Source: an uncultured Prevotellaceae bacterium (GTDB lineage: Bacteria > Bacteroidota > Bacteroidia > Bacteroidales > Bacteroidaceae). Taken from it: DNA of 55,343 bases. Made by a program: the position numbers and the translations under genes. Positions 52,894-55,343 of this stretch are shown here, one piece after another. The notes under the pieces are model-generated. The model did not search any database. It was not told where the DNA came from and worked only from the letters and a program-made list of their open reading frames with translations. Position 1 is the first letter of the stretch; the number at the start of each line of letters is the position of its first letter. The DNA lies in assembly GCA_900320845.1 (NCBI GenBank), contig ONTS01000014.1, forward strand, positions 1 through 55,343, written 5' to 3'.

Positions 52894-53485
52894 AGCCGCA
52901 ACGTCTTCGCAAGAAGACATCAGACAACAAACTGAAAGGGAATCCCGACTGAGGGGTTCCCTTTTTTTTGATTCACGTTTGCCCTGATTTCACATTCTGA
53001 GCATAGCCCGGACCGTAGCCCGTCCAGAAACAAAAAAAGAGCACTTCCTGAAAGAAAAACATACCTCTCCTGCGAAGACATAATGCCTTGATATCGCAAC
53101 GGCGTCAGCCCTACTCTCTCGCCCGTCACATGCGAGGGGAAGGCGGCTTCTGTTTCGGCGACACGTTTCAGGGTAGTCATCGCAATGGGTGATTGCTTCG
53201 GAGAATGATGCAGGATACCGCGCCATAAAACAGTTTTTCTCCGCCACTCTGCCCGCCGAAGGCAGGGCAAAGAGGCGAAGAAAAAAACAAAGAGACTAAG
53301 AGATTAAGAAGCATAAACGCTTCGCTTTACGAGGCTATTACTGGAACGTTTCCGATAAGCCATGAGCAGAGTCAACCGACGCCAAGTCGAGTGCAATGGA
53401 GCTTGCTCCGATTGCCGAGACGCAAAGGAGGAAGGCCGAAGGCCAAGCTCGCTTGAACTCTGCCATGGCGAGGAAACGTCTCAAT
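52894..53485. other. Gene-free stretch after tsf
   Basis: 592 bases. After the tsf terminator I see no credible gene. A purine-rich degenerate 8-base tandem (AAAGAGAC, TAAGAGAT, TAAGAAGC at about 53289-53312) and a small GC dyad with a TTCG loop on the minus strand (about 53245-53262) lie here. The dyad may terminate the leftward fimbrillin-like gene. I looked for a template-repeat copy of that gene's 3' end and found none. Confidence 0.55.
52935..52970 (+). terminator. Terminator of the rplM-rpsI-rpsB-tsf operon
   Basis: AAAGGGAATCCC (52935-52946) pairs with GGGGTTCCCTTT (52953-52964), then TTTTTG. Strong intrinsic terminator. Confidence 0.93.
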
Positions 53486-55069
53486 TTATTGAAACCAGTT
53501 GGTGCCATTCGGACGCTTGCCGGCAATGCAGCCGTCGCTGCGGTAGCCGTCGCTGCTGCCGTAGCTGAAGACGCGCACTACGCCACTGTAGAAGTACAGG
53601 TTGTAGGCGTCGTCAGCGAGGCCTGCGTTCGGCGACGACGACCAGTAGTAGCCGGTGGTACCTACGCCGGACAACGACATACCACCTTGTTCTCTGCTGT
53701 AGTGGCCCAGGGCGGGCAGGAAGAAGTAGTCGGCGGTGTTGGAAGGCTTGCCCGCTGTCGGAGTAATAGTGGTGGTGCCGGAAGCGCTGGCGCAGTTGGT
53801 GATGGAGGCACCGCCCGGCTTGCCGGAAATCTTGTTCCAACGTTTCAGCCAGAGGCCGCCTGTGTGCGCATCGCCGCCCAAATACCAAACCGTTGTATTG
53901 TCCCAATAAGCACCGGCAGACAAGTACCAGGTCATGGCGTTGTAGCAAGGCATGTTCCGCGCGCTGCCGTCAGCGCGGCAAGCACTGTTGGAGGCCTGGT
54001 GGGCGGTAGTACCGGTAATGGTGTTGAACCAACGGTCGGGGTCATTTACACTTGGAATGATGCCATAGGTCAGGTTGCTCTGCCCGTACCAGTACCACTG
54101 CTTGGCATCCCACATGTAGTAAGTGTCGGGGAAATCGAACATGAACTCCGTGCGCTCCACGTTCAGTTTGTGCGCCACGCGGTAGTACTTGTTCACCGCA
54201 AACTCGCGCGCAGAGACGGTGTGCGTGCTTGTCATCGGCACGCCCATGTAGCGCACGTGGTAGGTGAATGTCAGTGTGTGGGTGCCCGGCTGGATCACCA
54301 TGTAGCCGCCGCACTTCACCTGGTTCTGGGCCACGCCCACGGGGAAGCCGTAGCCGCTCTCGCCAGTGGTGAGAGTAATGGTTTTGCCGCCGCCCGTCAC
54401 GCTGCTGGTGTTGATGCCGTTGTCATCGAACGTGTAGGTGCCGCACAATGTGTTGTTGCTCGTCACCGTCACTTTGTCGAGGTAGATCGACCCCGCCTCC
54501 TCCTGGTCGGCAAAGGGAACAAGGATGAGGTAGGAAGCCTTGTGCGTGAGCGTGAAGCTGTAGGCGTTGTTGTTGGTGTTCTTCTCTGCCGTGGCGATGC
54601 CGCAGTCGCCGCTCACGGCAAAGTGCTCGGAGTTGTTCGACACGCGCTGCACCTGACGGTCGGCTATCTTCACCTTCAGCTGACTGGAGGTCGACAGGTC
54701 GTTCTGACCGGTGTAGTACACGGGGTAGGATTGTTCTGTCAGGTTGCCGGGTATCCAGAAGTCGGCAGAGGGCTGTGTGGCGTTGATGTTGGAATGGTCG
54801 TCCTGAACATAGGTGCTGCTGCCGGTCTTCACCCAAATCTTGTCGCCGAGCGTCCAGTAGAAACTGCCCTCAGCGTCCATGCTCGTCTTCTTCGGACCAT
54901 TGAGGGGAGGAGTGGCGTTGGGGTCGGTACCCGAGCAGAAGCGCGTCACCACGCCATCGTCGGGAGTGGGGTCGTCGCTGCCGTTAGGCAACGTGTTCTC
55001 TGAGCAACTGCCAAACCAAAAGGCCGACAGAAGCAAGGGAAGGGAAAGGAAATGATGTCTTGTCTTCAT
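53486..55069 (-). CDS. Fimbrillin-like lipoprotein with C-type-lectin-like variable tail
   Basis: 527 residues. Lipobox FWFGSC with Cys22. An N-terminal fimbrillin (FimA/Mfa-like) beta domain (about 40-290) has FYWTLGDKIWV, YPVYYTGQNDLS, LTHKASYLILVPF and YGFPVGVAQNQ. From about 310 a second domain ends in GTTGYYWSSSPN ... AYNLYFYSG, the formylglycine/C-type-lectin-like pattern seen in Fib_succ_major and in diversity-generating retroelement targets. Codons at 53528-53575 (16 in a row) all end in C and are each reachable from AAC by changing A bases. No reverse transcriptase or template repeat is in the window. Probably a surface adhesin. G+C is clearly higher than in the rest of the window. 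Confidence 0.82.
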   Translation of the reverse strand: MKTRHHFLSLPLLLSAFWFGSCSENTLPNGSDDPTPDDGVVTRFCSGTDPNATPPLNGPKKTSMDAEGSFYWTLGDKIWVKTGSSTYVQDDHSNINATQPSADFWIPGNLTEQSYPVYYTGQNDLSTSSQLKVKIADRQVQRVSNNSEHFAVSGDCGIATAEKNTNNNAYSFTLTHKASYLILVPFADQEEAGSIYLDKVTVTSNNTLCGTYTFDDNGINTSSVTGGGKTITLTTGESGYGFPVGVAQNQVKCGGYMVIQPGTHTLTFTYHVRYMGVPMTSTHTVSAREFAVNKYYRVAHKLNVERTEFMFDFPDTYYMWDAKQWYWYGQSNLTYGIIPSVNDPDRWFNTITGTTAHQASNSACRADGSARNMPCYNAMTWYLSAGAYWDNTTVWYLGGDAHTGGLWLKRWNKISGKPGGASITNCASASGTTTITPTAGKPSNTADYFFLPALGHYSREQGGMSLSGVGTTGYYWSSSPNAGLADDAYNLYFYSGVVRVFSYGSSDGYRSDGCIAGKRPNGTNWFQ

Positions 55070-55177
55070 TGTGGGATAATTTAATGAATTTTGAATAATT
55101 TGATGTCTTGTTGAATGGAAAAGCGCAAGTGGCGCGCAAAAAGGTCGGCCGCCTTCACCAAAAGGCAGAAAGGAGGG

Positions 55178-55343
55178 TCAGTTGTCCTCAGGCCAGTAGA
55201 AGTCCCAACCCTTGCCGGGGGTGTCGTTGTCGCCCAAATCACCCCCGAAGTCGGCACCACCGTGACCTGTACTGCCGCCGAAACCGTCGCCGGCACCACT
55301 GTGACCGCCACCGTCAGGGTCGGCATTGTCGTTGTCGCCCATG
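55178..55343 (-). CDS. Gly/Asp-rich small protein, C-terminal part
   Basis: Reads leftward from the right edge to a TGA at 55180-55178; the start is probably outside the window, since the only Met (at 55342) is at the very edge. About 54 residues are visible, dominated by Gly, Asp, His and Asn (GDNDNADPDGGGHSGAGDG; later GFGGSTGHGGADFGGD), ending GWDFYWPEDN. The layout (Gly-rich middle, then an aromatic/acidic tail) recalls the small protein beside the C10 protease at 25533. It precedes the fimbrillin-like lipoprotein by 108 bases with no promoter seen between, so they are likely co-transcribed. Function unknown. Confidence 0.6.
   Translation of the reverse strand, partial: MGDNDNADPDGGGHSGAGDGFGGSTGHGGADFGGDLGDNDTPGKGWDFYWPEDN

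Noticed and set aside
52920-53270. 116-codon open frame on the minus strand after tsf
   Set aside because: Overlaps the tsf terminator, has no start context and no recognisable motif.
53396-55003. 535-codon open frame on the plus strand
   Set aside because: It is antisense to the fimbrillin-like lipoprotein, whose lipobox and domain motifs are convincing. The plus-strand translation is Val/Ala/Arg/His-rich without motifs, a shadow of GC-rich codons.
1-55343. CRISPR arrays, tRNA or rRNA genes, insertion sequences
   Set aside because: I looked through the intergenic stretches and found no regularly spaced direct repeats with unique spacers, no cloverleaf-type sequence, and no transposase-like protein. 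The 22-base repeats are too few and have constant short spacers, so they are not CRISPR.

Overview
The window looks like chromosomal DNA of a Bacteroidales bacterium, most likely Prevotellaceae. Three things point there. Most recognisable promoters follow the Bacteroidetes pattern (TTTG, 18-21 bases, TAnnTTTG), often extended to TAnCTTTG(C/T)AG. Protein families such as DUF4230, DUF4369, DUF4738, DUF3316, DUF5606, GH92, LptD-type and PorW/SprE-type are typical of the group. The rplM-rpsI-rpsB-tsf block is also as expected. Nearly all of the window is ordinary core genome, closely packed. I saw no CRISPR array, insertion sequence, integrase, rRNA or tRNA.

Layout. 1-5.5 kb: tail of a GH92 glycosidase, a leftward three-gene envelope cluster (YtxH, holin-like, hypothetical), then rightward SPOR lipoprotein, ruvX, def and a TPR gene interrupted by an in-frame stop. 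5.7-6.7 kb: a leftward ROK sugar kinase. 7-17 kb: a rightward run of aroA, a small acidic membrane protein, a giant PorW/SprE-like TPR lipoprotein, flavodoxin, sppA, lpxK and thiL. 17-25.8 kb: an hsp20 gene with a sigma-54-like promoter, a Ca/Na antiporter, LptD, a C10 cysteine protease and a small Gly-rich partner. 26-29.7 kb: divergent DUF4738 and a DUF4230 pair, then queF and a queuosine-precursor transporter behind a preQ1-I riboswitch. 30-33.2 kb: a thioredoxin-like protein followed by three tandem paralogues that resemble its N-terminal region. 33.4-36.7 kb: a strongly structured RNA region upstream of a secreted hypothetical, then a carboxyltransferase whose C-terminal biotinyl-like domain has no biotin lysine. 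36.7-38.6 kb: leftward bL25, pth and an S4 protein. 38.8-42.4 kb: nusB, yajC, ybbR-like, coaE and DUF5606 in one operon. 42.5-49.5 kb: HD hydrolase, topoisomerase IV subunit A, DUF3316, S41 protease and a polysaccharide flippase. 49.7-52.9 kb: rplM, rpsI, rpsB and tsf. 53.5-55.3 kb: a leftward fimbrillin-like lipoprotein with a C-type-lectin-like tail, preceded by the end of a Gly/Asp-rich small protein.

The most interesting signals are: (a) a rod-like RNA at 33461-33656 directly behind a promoter; (b) a 22-base-period, odd-palindromic intergenic repeat at three loci (5534, 18882, 34507); (c) a run of 16 NNC codons in the C-terminal lectin-like tail of the last gene, as expected of a diversity-generating retroelement target; (d) the tandem DUF4369-like paralogues; (e) the preQ1 riboswitch; and (f) the sigma-54-like hsp20 promoter. 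Family names rest on motifs I recognised by eye. No database search was possible.
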